From Hahella sp. HNIBRBA332 (GTDB lineage: Bacteria > Pseudomonadota > Gammaproteobacteria > Pseudomonadales > Oleiphilaceae): 64,000 nt of DNA. The position numbers were made by a program, and so were the translations under genes. A model generated the notes under the pieces. That model saw only the letters and a list, made by a program, of their open reading frames with translations, was not told the origin of the DNA and made no database searches. Positions 54,101 through 62,730 of the stretch are shown one piece after another (the stretch's first letter is position 1; each line of letters opens with the position of its first letter). The stretch lies in assembly GCF_030719035.1 (NCBI RefSeq), contig NZ_CP132203.1, positions 4,048,501-4,112,500 of the forward strand, given 5' to 3'.

Positions 54101-57088
54101 TGTTTGCTGCAAACCCAGTTCTGGGATTTCGGCTCGCCACATTACCCTGATAAGCCCATCGCCTCCAATCCGCATCCCCGGGCCTTGCGCGTCGCGGAAA
54201 ACCGGGTCATCAGCCCACAACGGACCGAGCTCAGCGTCCCCTTAAATGATGTGTCCTCGGAGCAGATCGGCATTGTTTTGACCCGCTATCCGCAAACTAA
54301 CGCGCAACGGCCCGGCCAACCTGTGCTGCTTATTCATGGACTCGCCCAGGGCAGTCTTATTTATTGTTCCGAGGCCATCCCCGAGAACATGGCGGTTTAT
54401 CTGTGGCGCGCCGGCTTTGATGTGTGGCTGCTGGATTATCGACTCAGCAACGCCCTTCCCGCGCCGGCGCCTCTGCAGGGCTGGAGTATTGAAGAAATCG
54501 CGCGCTACGATATACCCGCCGCGGTGCGCCATATTCACCGGGTCAACCCAGGCAAGATCAACCTGTTCGCCCATTGCGTCGGCGCCACCGCCACTACCAT
54601 GGCCATACTCAAAGGCTGGCTCGACGATCCCGCCGATCCCTTTATTGGACGAGTGGCTTTCAATGCGATCCATCCCTGGATCATCCCTTCCCCGGTCAAC
54701 CGCAGCCGCGCCAAGCTGGGCAGTTTCCTGCGCGATTCCGTCAATGACGCACAGCTCAACCCTATCCCTCAACCCAATCCCAGCGCCTTTGACTCCATGT
54801 TTGATCGTCTGGCGTTCTCCCTGGCGCGTCTGGGCGAGCTGCAGGAAGCAGAGGAAGGCAGAGCGCGCAACGGCGACGAGCGGAATGCGCACAGCGACCA
54901 TGCGCCCGACGGTGGCGTGGAGATCTCCCAAGGCATCTGCGACAAAATGAGCTTTCTGTACGGCCGCATGTGGCGACACGATCAGATCTCCCCCGCCACC
55001 CACAAAGCCTTTCAGGATATGCTGGGTCAAGCTCCCGGCGCCGTCTATCGACACTTGTATTATTTCGCCCAGCAACAACGGGTGACTTCCCGGGACGGTG
55101 AAAACACTTTTCTTACGCCCTCTGCGGTGCGCAAACACTGGCGTTATCCCACCTTGTTCATCCATGGCGAACAAAGCAAGGTGTTCAATCCGCAATCCGC
55201 CACCCGTTCCGCCATCCGGCTCAGTGAAATGCTGAAAGGCAGTCCATCCGCGCCCCCGGTGCTGTTGAAGCGGGCGCCGCATTACGGCCACATGGATGTC
55301 ATCCTGGCGCAAAACGCTTACAAAGACACCTTTCCCAGTTTGCGCGCCTTTTTCAGCGAAGATGCGGAATGTCTGCGCCACTCCGCCGGGGAGCGCGTCG
55401 AATTTCACCATCAACTGTTTGACAGCTATCGCGCCGCGGATGACCTGCATGCCGTGAGCGCCAACCTGTTCAGCGCCGGGCCGATCATTCGCGGCGCCTG
55501 GCTGGATAGCGCCGGCATTGGTCGCCCGCGCATTGTGCTGCGCCTATGGGCGGAGCTTTCCGATCTGGCGGACCTCGCCGACGCCCAGGCCACGCCCACT
55601 CGACGTCTGGCGCTGGAGGGCGCCGAATTGGTTCAGTGTCAGTTCTGCACCGCCAATGATCCGCATCATTTACTGCTGGATGTGGCGGTGAAGGTCGATC
55701 CGGGGCAGGAACGGGACGTACGCATCCGTTTCAGTCTGACCCAACGCCAGTTTGATCCAGAAACGCAGCAGGCGTTATCGCAGGCATTGCATATCCCCGC
55801 CTCCGCGGGCTGGTTGCGCCGCCTGCGCGAACTATGCCTGCATCGTGGCGTCAGCCCCGCTATGCGCTTTCTGGTTGGCTCCTGCCGCTATCCGGGCGCG
55901 GTGCTGGAACGGGATCTCGCCGATCTGGCGTTTGTCGGCATGGGACGTCAGGTCAGAGGCGACGCCCAATTGCCCGGCGCGGATTCAGTTTTCTTTATTG
56001 GAGACCAGATATACGCGGACGCCACCGCTGAGGCGTTCGACAACACCGCCCTGAAAGAACGCTACATCACGCGCTACCGGGAGGCGTTCAGCTCTCCCAA
56101 CATGCGAAAGCTGCTGCAACTGGCGCCGGTTCACTTTACCGTGGACGACCATGAGTTCAGCGACGATTGCTCTGGACGTCCGCCGCAATTGGACGCGCAC
56201 CAGAAAGAACGCGAGCGCTTCGACTTCGCCCTGCGCGCCGCCCGCAGCTTCCAGTGTAGCGGGCGCCAGCCGGACGCCGCGCTCTGGTATCCCCAATGCG
56301 TTAGCGCAGCCCGGGAGTTCGACTGTCCGGTCTTCGTCATGGACACCCGCACCGAACGGCGGCTGCGTAGCGCCGGCCCCTCCGGCGCGCAGGCGGAAAT
56401 GATCGACGCAACGCAATTCGCCGCCTTGTCCAACTGGTTATCAGAGGCGCAACGACTGACCCCGGAGCGGCCCAAATTTATCTTCTCCGGCAGCGTGATT
56501 GCGCCAGTGGAAAAACGCTTCACGCAGTACCCAGAGCTGTGGCGCAATCATGACGGCTGGTGCGGCTATCCTCACACTCTGGCGGCGGTGATGGGGATGA
56601 TCTACGAGCGACAGATCGCTAACGTAATCTTTGTCGGCGGCGATCAGCATCTATGCGCCTTGGCGCGCATGACCTTGGCCAATCCTGCGGATCAGGCGGT
56701 ATCGAACCGTAAACCCGTTACGGTATGGCAGATCGTATCGTCCGGGTTGTACGCGCCGCTGCCCTTCGCCAACGCCAATCCCCGGGATTTCGAGTGGGAA
56801 AAACCCAGCGTCGTTCCCATGCACGGTTCGCAATTACAACTGCAGGCGGAGGCGCGTTTGTTGCGCGCGGACAAGTCCCAGTTCGTACGAGTGGACGCCA
56901 TTCCCGTCGGCGAGAACTGGACATTGGAAGTTCGCGTATGCGATCCGGAAGGTCTTGTGACGCCAGTGGCGCAACCAAAGACGCTGAAAGATGGCGAGCT
57001 GGAGGACAACGACAGAACCTGGCGCATCCGGCTGACGGCCAATGTCGAGGCGGAACCGGGCAAACCCGTCCGACCAGAACCGGCGTAG
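51194..57088 (+). CDS. Three-enzyme fusion: GMC oxidoreductase, alpha/beta hydrolase, PhoD-like phosphatase
   Basis: 1964 residues from the ATG at 51194 (AAGGAG 8 nt upstream); the frame is open from 51041. Residues 1-640 are a cholesterol-oxidase-like GMC flavoenzyme: VLIIGSGYGGSIAAMQL (FAD), C219, C222, C225 and C229 spaced CxxCxxCxxxC, HPLGGCAMG (H554) and GVNPFLTISALS. About 640-1030 links it to an alpha/beta hydrolase (about 1040-1400): VLLIHGLAQGS, nucleophile elbow AHCVGA with Cys1128 in place of Ser, TLFIHGEQSKVF and a late HYGHMD. About 1550-1960 is PhoD-like: GSCRYPG, FFIGDQIYAD (D1604), VDDHEFSDD, FVGGDQH. No signal peptide, so probably cytoplasmic. It could oxidise, cleave and dephosphorylate one lipid-like substrate in turn; that is inference. 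Confidence 0.88.
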   Translation: MHFHLSEPFETLIKDAPPETRVHDTDVLIIGSGYGGSIAAMQLAGGKTSKSRTSGATVTVLERGKEYRPGDFPEALGDIPGHMQLLKSGSNRPIGYADALYDFRIGKEVDVLVGCGLGGGSLINANVALEPDAETLAQAVWPREFREHPGLLLPHFQKVRHLLGVRDQDQTARDTLCRLPKFQALARLAKSIDAPVETAPLTVSLRPGANAVGVEQPGCNLCGNCVSGCNQGAKNTLAMNVIPLAKARGARFYTGATVLTLEPIAPSADDNATGSNRRRWRVRVRRTATEKNSLADEVFWIEAATVILAAGALGSTEILLRSQESGRLRLSDRLGKRFSTNGDGFAMSYGQADPVMAIGKSDESLQAGEESSVGPTITAVSRPIARHPKTGAEVRLTLEDGAAPYGVARLFGEIATTGAQLNRLTDMTLPAWFLNASKNGVFKDPLAHHSDAMERSQILLVMGDDGAAGGLSLRASDNPAQQADADYSRIRVEWPKAAENACLTAADALLRSQDRKEGFDGGQYVPNPLWKTLPDDASTVMSGQLPGGRVITVHPLGGCAMGDGPDTGVVNHYGQVFKADPGAQNTGEPALHEGLYVLDGAILPTALGVNPFLTISALSLRAAEAIQKQHDWLAPTQERVNPELAQAMSPVKQPAETTAAKSGATVTLSISEQMFGRLHAQEVHAHLPDWIESWIRQWAEALPTESQPASGAAARLTGDQGLIFKVETQIEDLHDWLEKPGTELKATARLYLNPLSAEQTAKMHTYGLPPELLKSVVPIAVGEGVVRLLHCDQPGPLSTAWRGVQALNAYRTRRQSLSGFALRQLKQRLSRWDSDAPQKESAPGLVKQIKGFWTVARHHAQYRRMSYNFQFTPNANGSHAPLFENMPGAMIHLRGEKLLAWKNGVPRLWRALTNLPIELSHERHGDAVSGSLYVDMEYMSERGLAQVVKSPNLPESAMAAAGLGMLFLRCLLQTQFWDFGSPHYPDKPIASNPHPRALRVAENRVISPQRTELSVPLNDVSSEQIGIVLTRYPQTNAQRPGQPVLLIHGLAQGSLIYCSEAIPENMAVYLWRAGFDVWLLDYRLSNALPAPAPLQGWSIEEIARYDIPAAVRHIHRVNPGKINLFAHCVGATATTMAILKGWLDDPADPFIGRVAFNAIHPWIIPSPVNRSRAKLGSFLRDSVNDAQLNPIPQPNPSAFDSMFDRLAFSLARLGELQEAEEGRARNGDERNAHSDHAPDGGVEISQGICDKMSFLYGRMWRHDQISPATHKAFQDMLGQAPGAVYRHLYYFAQQQRVTSRDGENTFLTPSAVRKHWRYPTLFIHGEQSKVFNPQSATRSAIRLSEMLKGSPSAPPVLLKRAPHYGHMDVILAQNAYKDTFPSLRAFFSEDAECLRHSAGERVEFHHQLFDSYRAADDLHAVSANLFSAGPIIRGAWLDSAGIGRPRIVLRLWAELSDLADLADAQATPTRRLALEGAELVQCQFCTANDPHHLLLDVAVKVDPGQERDVRIRFSLTQRQFDPETQQALSQALHIPASAGWLRRLRELCLHRGVSPAMRFLVGSCRYPGAVLERDLADLAFVGMGRQVRGDAQLPGADSVFFIGDQIYADATAEAFDNTALKERYITRYREAFSSPNMRKLLQLAPVHFTVDDHEFSDDCSGRPPQLDAHQKERERFDFALRAARSFQCSGRQPDAALWYPQCVSAAREFDCPVFVMDTRTERRLRSAGPSGAQAEMIDATQFAALSNWLSEAQRLTPERPKFIFSGSVIAPVEKRFTQYPELWRNHDGWCGYPHTLAAVMGMIYERQIANVIFVGGDQHLCALARMTLANPADQAVSNRKPVTVWQIVSSGLYAPLPFANANPRDFEWEKPSVVPMHGSQLQLQAEARLLRADKSQFVRVDAIPVGENWTLEVRVCDPEGLVTPVAQPKTLKDGELEDNDRTWRIRLTANVEAEPGKPVRPEPA

Positions 57089-57202
57089 TCAGAACAGTCA
57101 ATCAGCAATAAGGAACATGAAGGAAGAAAAGAAGAAAGAAAAATAGTCAGGGAAAAGAAAGGCTGCGACGGCGAAAATCGGGGGCCGCGCAGCCAAGGCA
57201 AT

Positions 57203-57244
57203 GGAAACTATGTCTTTAACAGGAGGAGAGCGGGCATAGTTTCC
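57203..57244. other. Inverted repeat after the fusion gene
   Basis: GGAAACTATG (57203-57212) and CATAGTTTCC (57235-57244), perfect 10-bp arms around 22 nt, in a gap that also has a purine-rich run after the stop codon. No T-run follows, so it is not a standard terminator. Confidence 0.4.
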
Positions 57245-57253
57245 ACACCGAGG

Positions 57254-57272
57254 AAAAAGGGTCTTTCGACCC
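57254..57272 (-). terminator. Terminator of the tctCBA operon
   Basis: On the minus strand GGGTC-GAAA-GACCC is followed by TTTTT. It lies about 60 nt past the tctA stop. Confidence 0.75.
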
Positions 57273-57333
57273 GAAAATGGGACCAAGACTTACAATCAAA
57301 TCTCAGTTGCGCGCCCGTCCCTGGACGCAAGGG

Positions 57334-58869
57334 TCAATCGGCGGTCACCGCCTCGTCCACTTCGTGATCGACGCCTTTCATGCGCTTGCGCAGAATCGGC
57401 CCGATAACGTAGGGAGCGATTAGACCCACTCCCGCGACGATCCAAAGCGTGATGGACAGACCGCTACCCCAAAGGATGCTCCAGTCGCCGTCCGACAACG
57501 TCATGGCGTGACGCAGGTTTTTCTCCATCTCCGGCCCCAATAAGGTTCCCAGAATGACGGGGACCAATGGGATTTCGACTTTGCGCAGAACATAGCCGAG
57601 CACGCCGAAGAAAATCATGAAGTACAGATCAAACACACTGTGGCTGATTGAATAGACGCCAACAAAAGCGACCATGGTGACAATCGGCAACAGGTATTTG
57701 GGCGGCACCGACAGCAGTTTCACAAACACGCCGACCAGCGGAATGTTGAGCAACAGCAGCATCAGGTTGCCGATTAACAGCGCGGCGATAACGCCCCAGA
57801 CAATGTCTCCATGCTGTTGAAACATCAGCGGACCAGGCGTGATGTTCATGGAAATCAGCATCGCCAGCAGAACAGCGGTGGTGCCGCTACCAGGCACGCC
57901 CAGGGTCAGCATAGGCACCAGCGCGCCATTGGCGGCTGCGTTGTTGCCGGCTTCCGGCGCAGCTACCCCGCGAGGGTCGCCTTCGCCGAATCTGGCCTTT
58001 TTGCCCAGAATGCGTTTTTCCAGGGTATAGCTGACAAAGCTGCCCAGTGAAGCCCCCGCGCCAGGCAACACGCCCGCCAGAAAGCCGATAGCGCTGCCGC
58101 GAAGCGATGTAGGGAGAATGCTGGTGAAGTCTTTCAACTTCATTTTCAGCTTGTTCATCGCGATCATCTTGCGGCCTTCGCCGGCATGCGCCTCGATGAA
58201 AAACAGCAGTTCCGAGATAGCGAACAGACCCACGATCAGAATGATGAAATCAACGCCTTCATACAGCTCCAGGGTATTGAAGGTGAAGCGCTGCACGCCG
58301 GTGTTCATGTCGATGCCCACCGTCGCCATCATCAAGCCTATGGCCGCAGCCAGAATCGTCTTCACCGGGTTCTTGCCGGTGATGCCGCCCAACGTGGCGA
58401 ACGCCAGCACGAACAGCGCAAAATATTCCGCCGGTCCAAAGGTCAGAGCGAAATTCGCCAACCAGGGCGCCAGCAGAATCAAGCCGATCGTCGCGATAAC
58501 GCTGCCGATAAAGGAGGCCACGGCGGAGATCGCCAGCGCTTCTGCGGCCCTGCCGCCTTGCGCCATGGGATAGCCGTCCAGACAGGTCATCATCGCCGGC
58601 TCGTCGCCGGGGATATTCAGCAGGATCGACGAAATGCGTCCGCCGTACATGGCCCCGGCGTACACCGAGGTCAACATGATTAAGGCCGTTTCCGGTTTCA
58701 ACCCCAGAGTGAACGCCAACGGAATCAGAATCGCCACGCCATTGGCGGGGCCCAATCCCGGCAGCGCGCCAATCAGGGTGCCCAGGAAGCAGCCGAGGAG
58801 CGCGAACATCAAGTTTTCCGGCGTCAGGGCGACAGCAAAGCCCTGCATCAGAAAGTTCAAAGTTTCCAT
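57334..58869 (-). CDS. tctA: Tripartite tricarboxylate transporter large membrane subunit
   Basis: 511 residues with about eleven or twelve hydrophobic spans and the family phrases GTLIGALPGLGPANGVAILIPLAF, YAGAMYGGRISSILLNIPGDEPAMMTCLDGYPMA and GLGFIAGV-like GFLAGVLPGAGASLGSFVSY. It is the large membrane component that moves the carboxylate with an ion gradient, working with TctB and the binding protein TctC. Its ATG overlaps the TctB stop by one base (TGATG), so the two are translationally coupled. Last gene of the tctCBA operon. Confidence 0.95.
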   Translation of the reverse strand: METLNFLMQGFAVALTPENLMFALLGCFLGTLIGALPGLGPANGVAILIPLAFTLGLKPETALIMLTSVYAGAMYGGRISSILLNIPGDEPAMMTCLDGYPMAQGGRAAEALAISAVASFIGSVIATIGLILLAPWLANFALTFGPAEYFALFVLAFATLGGITGKNPVKTILAAAIGLMMATVGIDMNTGVQRFTFNTLELYEGVDFIILIVGLFAISELLFFIEAHAGEGRKMIAMNKLKMKLKDFTSILPTSLRGSAIGFLAGVLPGAGASLGSFVSYTLEKRILGKKARFGEGDPRGVAAPEAGNNAAANGALVPMLTLGVPGSGTTAVLLAMLISMNITPGPLMFQQHGDIVWGVIAALLIGNLMLLLLNIPLVGVFVKLLSVPPKYLLPIVTMVAFVGVYSISHSVFDLYFMIFFGVLGYVLRKVEIPLVPVILGTLLGPEMEKNLRHAMTLSDGDWSILWGSGLSITLWIVAGVGLIAPYVIGPILRKRMKGVDHEVDEAVTAD

Positions 58870-59306
58870 CAGCTTACCTCCAGAACGCCCAGGGGCAACG
58901 GCAATTCAAGTACGTAGTTGAACAACACGAACACCACTACGCCGCCAATCAGACCAGACATATAGGCCGGGAACTTGCGGGCGCCCATGCGCCAGCTCAG
59001 TGTGCCGACCGCCAGCGTCGTGGTAATGATGAAGCCAAGCGGCTCCAGCAACACGCCATACAGCGTCAGCACGACAACCGCCACCACCATTTCCACGCCA
59101 GTGCGGTTCCAGGGCCAGTGATTGTCCGGGTCGGGACGCAGCATCAGATAAAGACTGCTCAGACCAAGCACCACCGACAGGAGAATCGGGAAGGTCTCGG
59201 GCCCGACCGATTCATTGCCGCCGAAGGGCTCGGGCAGTTGATACGCGCCCCAGCCGTAGGCGACGGCCAGGACGAGCATCACTAAACCGAAAATACGGTC
59301 ATTCAT
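58869..59306 (-). CDS. tctB: Tripartite tricarboxylate transporter small membrane subunit
   Basis: 145 residues with four hydrophobic spans (IFGLVMLVLAVAYGWGAY, TFPILLSVVLGLSSLYLML, VEMVVAVVVLTLYGVLLEPLGFIITTTLAVGTL, LIGGVVVFVLFNYVLEL), the standard TctB layout with FPILLSVVLGLSSLYL after the first loop. It sits 5 nt after tctC and overlaps tctA. Confidence 0.92.
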   Translation of the reverse strand: MNDRIFGLVMLVLAVAYGWGAYQLPEPFGGNESVGPETFPILLSVVLGLSSLYLMLRPDPDNHWPWNRTGVEMVVAVVVLTLYGVLLEPLGFIITTTLAVGTLSWRMGARKFPAYMSGLIGGVVVFVLFNYVLELPLPLGVLEVS

Positions 59307-59311
59307 GGCGA

Positions 59312-60298
59312 TTAACGGATCAGGCCAATTTCTTTAGAAAGCGCTTGGATGTCCGAGATTTGCGCTTTCACGAAATTGTTGAATTCAGCGCCGCTTTTGT
59401 GGAACGGCATCAGTCCATTTTTTTCCATCAATGATTTCCACTGCTCGCTGGAGTAGATCTTGTCGATGGCGGTGGTCCAGTACTCTTTTACATCAGCTGG
59501 CGCACCGCCAGGGATGTAGAAGCCGCGCCAGTTGGGAGCGATGGACTCAATGCCCTGCTCGCGAGCAGTAGGAATGGTGGCGAATTTGCCGGGCAGCCGA
59601 TCTTCTGACAGCACCGCCAGTACGCGCAGGTCGCCGGATTCGAAGAAGCCCTGCACCTCAGTGATGTCGCCGGTGAAAGCGTCAACGTGACCGCCCACAA
59701 CCTGAGTCATGGCTTCGCCGCCGTTGTTGTATGACAGATAGGAGATTTTCGGCAGGTTGGTTACGCCAGCGGCCTTCGCGCTGATCAGCACCTTCAGGTG
59801 ATCCCAGCCGCCATTGGCGCTGCCGCCAGCGAATTTAACGGAGCGCGGATCTTGTTTCAGCGCCGCCATCAGATCGCTCAGGCTTTTGTAGGGAGAGTTC
59901 TTGGATACGGCGATGACGCCATAATCCGCGCCGATCGCGCCAATCCAATTAACCATTTCCGCGTTCATGCCGGGATACTGTCCCTGGGCCAGACGGGTTG
60001 TCGTGGCGGTGGAAGCGGCGACTACCAGATTCTGATCGTTCTTGCGCTTGCTGACGGTATGCGCGAATGCGACGCCGCCGCCTGCGCCCGCCATGTTAAT
60101 AGTCTGTACGCTGCCGGGAACCAACTTCAGTTCCTCCATCACGTTGCCGACGCTACGGCAGGTGAAGTCCCAGCCGCCGCCAGGATCCGCAGGAGCGATA
60201 CATTCAACTTTGCCTTTTGGTTCGTAGGCCATGGTCAAGGTGGCGCTGACGGTCAGCGCGGCGGCCACAAGCATTTTAATCGGAGTTCTGATTGTCAT
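59312..60298 (-). CDS. tctC: Tripartite tricarboxylate transporter binding protein
   Basis: 328 residues. A signal peptide (about 1-24) precedes the Bug/TctC fold: VECIAPADPGGGWDFTCRSV, NMAGAGGGVAFAHTV (ligand-binding loop), GAIGADYGVIAVSKNSPYKSLSDL, FAGGSANGGWDHLKVL and GDITEVQGFFESGDLRVLAVLSEDR. It is the periplasmic carboxylate-binding component. GAGGTAAC precedes the start. First gene of its operon and divergent from a response regulator-kinase pair, the typical arrangement of tct systems, so tricarboxylate or a similar organic acid is the likely substrate. Confidence 0.93.
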   Translation of the reverse strand: MTIRTPIKMLVAAALTVSATLTMAYEPKGKVECIAPADPGGGWDFTCRSVGNVMEELKLVPGSVQTINMAGAGGGVAFAHTVSKRKNDQNLVVAASTATTTRLAQGQYPGMNAEMVNWIGAIGADYGVIAVSKNSPYKSLSDLMAALKQDPRSVKFAGGSANGGWDHLKVLISAKAAGVTNLPKISYLSYNNGGEAMTQVVGGHVDAFTGDITEVQGFFESGDLRVLAVLSEDRLPGKFATIPTAREQGIESIAPNWRGFYIPGGAPADVKEYWTTAIDKIYSSEQWKSLMEKNGLMPFHKSGAEFNNFVKAQISDIQALSKEIGLIR

Positions 60299-60588
60299 TA
60301 TTGTTACCTCACACAGGTTACAGGAATTAATTCGATCGCAAATATATTGGTTTTGCCCTTATGGGGCTACCGGCGTCCGCCGTCCCGCTTATTAAGCCGG
60401 CGGCATTCCAGGTGCTGGGGGGTGGGATTGTCGAAAAAGATACGTTGTGTTCATGTCACGCTCCTATTATTTTTGTTGCGCTTTATAGTTAGTCGCTCGT
60501 TGCGGTTCTAGAAACTTGGTTTCGATTACCTCTCCAGCGACCTATGCTTGATATGGAACAGGTAATGACTGCATCCTAACTGCTGAAC

Positions 60589-60606
60589 CTGTCATAAACC
60601 TGTCAC
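60589..60606 (+). promoter_or_regulatory. Pho-box-like direct repeat before the response regulator operon
   Basis: CTGTCAT-AAAC-CTGTCAC: two heptamers in 11-bp register, nearly the PhoB consensus, 30 nt before the regulator start. Either PhoB or the adjacent OmpR-type regulator, which binds repeats of the same geometry, could use it. It lies in the 60299-60635 gap shared with tctC; no gene is seen there. Confidence 0.55.
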
Positions 60607-60635
60607 GTCCTGATTCGAAAAAGTGAAGTCGGCGT

Positions 60636-61307
60636 ATGCATATCCTTGTTGTAGAAGATTCTGAATTGCTGGGTGAATCCATCCAGGCGCGACTGCAGAA
60701 AATGGGCCACGGCGTAGACTGGGTGAACAACGGACGCCAGGCCAACGGTTTGTTGCAGCACCAGCAATTCGATCTGATCATTCTGGACCTCAACCTGCCT
60801 GAACTGGGCGGCGAACAGATTCTGTCGGAGCTGCGCAAACGCAAAGACACCACGCCGGTGCTGATTCTGACCGCCCGCGAACAGGTGGACGACCGCATCA
60901 AGCTGCTCGACGCCGGCGCCGACGACTACCTCACCAAACCCTTCGATTTCGGCGAGCTGGAAGCACGCTGCCGGGTGCTCATGCGACGCAACCAGGGCTT
61001 TTCCAGCAACCTCAGCCGACACGGCAATCTGTCTTTCGACCGCTCCGCCAAAGCGGTGTACGTCAATGAAGAAAAGCTGGACTTGAAGAACCGCGAGTTC
61101 CGCCTTCTGGAGGTATTTCTCGGACATCTGGGCCGGGTCATGAGCAAGGAGGAGCTGGCCGACCGCCTGTTCGCATTCGATGAATCGCCCGGCCCCAACG
61201 CCATCGAACTGTACATTGCGCGCTTGCGCAAAAAGCTGGCGGAGTCCTCCGTTCAGATACGCACCTTGCGGGGATTAGGGTATCTGGCGGAATGCGATGA
61301 TGACTGA
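60636..61307 (+). CDS. OmpR-family response regulator, TctD/PgtA-like role
   Basis: 223 residues. Receiver with VVEDSELLGESI, D51 in LIILDLNLPELGG and YLTKPFDFGELEAR. C-terminal winged helix with LDLKNREFRLLEVFLGHLGRVMSKEEL, AIELYIARLRKKL and IRTLRGLGYL. It overlaps the following kinase gene by 11 nt. The position opposite tctCBA suggests control of that transporter, as TctD does in enterobacteria. Confidence 0.92.
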   Translation: MHILVVEDSELLGESIQARLQKMGHGVDWVNNGRQANGLLQHQQFDLIILDLNLPELGGEQILSELRKRKDTTPVLILTAREQVDDRIKLLDAGADDYLTKPFDFGELEARCRVLMRRNQGFSSNLSRHGNLSFDRSAKAVYVNEEKLDLKNREFRLLEVFLGHLGRVMSKEELADRLFAFDESPGPNAIELYIARLRKKLAESSVQIRTLRGLGYLAECDDD

Positions 61308-62730
61308 TTCGCTGTTGCGTCCGGATCAGCCGGTCTCACTGCGCAACAGGTTGATCCTGGGCGCCGTGGCGCTGATTCTGGTGCTTGGCACGTTGGCCAT
61401 CATCGCTATCGACGGCTACGGCAAGCGCGCGGCGGAACTCTCTTATGACCGCCTGCTGGCCAGCGCCGCCTTTCAGATTGCGGACGCCATTCACGTTCGC
61501 GACGGCGTAGTGGACGTGGATCTGCCGGTAGCGGCCTTCGAAACCCTCGCCCTGGCTCGCGACGATCGCGTGTTCTATCGCATCAGCGGCCCCCGCGACG
61601 CTTACCTCACCGGCTACGCCGACCTGCCCCGCCCGGCGGCGGACCAGGGCTTCAGCAAAGACGGCGCGCGCTTGATCCAGCAGCGCTTTTTCACCAGTCG
61701 CTATCTGGACGAACCGGTGCGTTTCATCGTGTTGCGTCGCCTGCTGACGGAGGCGGACATCACCGGCTACATCACCGTGCAATTGGGACAGACCATCAAC
61801 GCCCGCGCCGATCTGGCGGAAGACATCACCGGCAAAGGCCTGCAACTGATCGCCATCGCGTCCGTCATCGCACTGGGATTGCTGGGGTATGGCATCAAAC
61901 GCGCCTTCTCGCCTCTGGATCAGATCGAACGGGAGCTGGCGGCGCGGAGTCCGACCGATCTGACGCCGTTGCATGTCACACCCATCAAGGAAACCTGGCG
62001 CTTACAGCAAACCATCAATCACTTCATGCAACGCCTGCAGGATACCTTGGACCGCATGCAGCGCTACACCGGCGAGGCGGCTCACCAGATCCGCACGCCT
62101 CTGGCGGGGCTGCGCGCAGCGTTGCAGAATTTGCGCGATCACCCCGATATCGACGACCCCAAGCCAGTGTACAACCGCATCATGCAGTCGGTGGACCAAC
62201 TTAACACCACGGTATCGCAACTGCTCAATCAGGCGACCATCACCCATCGCCTGCAGAGCGAGGCGTTGCGGCGCATCGAACTCAACAAAGTGGTGAAAGA
62301 GGCCTGCCTGGAGCTGGCGTCGCACGCCATCAACGAGAAAGTGGAGCTGGCCTTCGAGGCGGACGCCGAAGACACCACGCTGCTTGGCGACGCCTTTGCA
62401 TTGAAGCAACTGTTCCGCAATTTGATCGAAAATGCGGTGAGATACAGCCCAGTGGGTGGCGTGGTGGAAGTGCGCATCCACCAGAACGTCAACCGACTGT
62501 TCGTGGAAGTGAAAGACAACGGCCCCGGCATTCCGGTGGAATATCGGGACAAAGTATTCTCCCGCTTTTATCGGGCGCCAGCCGCCGTCGGCGTGGGCAG
62601 CGGACTGGGGTTGGCCATCGTGCGGGAAATCGCGGAGCGCCATAACGCGGAAGTGGGACTGATGGATAATCACCCTCAAGGCCTGACAGTGCGGGTAGGC
62701 TTCCGCAAGGAGAGCGCCCATGGCAAATAG
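61297..62730 (+). CDS. TctE-like sensor histidine kinase
   Basis: 477 residues. TM1 (LILGAVALILVLGTLAIIAI), a periplasmic sensor of about 140 residues, TM2 (GLQLIAIASVIALGLLGYGIK), then EAAHQIRTPLAGLRAAL (H box), RNLIENAVRYSPVGG (N box), DNGPGIPVEYRDKVFSRFYR and GSGLGLAIVREIAERH (G boxes). The periplasmic domain resembles the 2CSK_N type found in TctE. Overlaps both neighbours by 11 nt, so translation of the three genes is coupled. Confidence 0.92.
   Translation: MMTDSLLRPDQPVSLRNRLILGAVALILVLGTLAIIAIDGYGKRAAELSYDRLLASAAFQIADAIHVRDGVVDVDLPVAAFETLALARDDRVFYRISGPRDAYLTGYADLPRPAADQGFSKDGARLIQQRFFTSRYLDEPVRFIVLRRLLTEADITGYITVQLGQTINARADLAEDITGKGLQLIAIASVIALGLLGYGIKRAFSPLDQIERELAARSPTDLTPLHVTPIKETWRLQQTINHFMQRLQDTLDRMQRYTGEAAHQIRTPLAGLRAALQNLRDHPDIDDPKPVYNRIMQSVDQLNTTVSQLLNQATITHRLQSEALRRIELNKVVKEACLELASHAINEKVELAFEADAEDTTLLGDAFALKQLFRNLIENAVRYSPVGGVVEVRIHQNVNRLFVEVKDNGPGIPVEYRDKVFSRFYRAPAAVGVGSGLGLAIVREIAERHNAEVGLMDNHPQGLTVRVGFRKESAHGK

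Noticed and set aside
54242..55450. Minus-strand open frame of 402 codons inside the fusion gene
   Set aside because: Antisense to the hydrolase domain with its conserved motifs; no ribosome binding site or family features.
57089..57200. Purine-rich tract after the fusion gene as a repeat or CRISPR-like element
   Set aside because: Only a simple-sequence A/G run; no regular spacers or repeated units.
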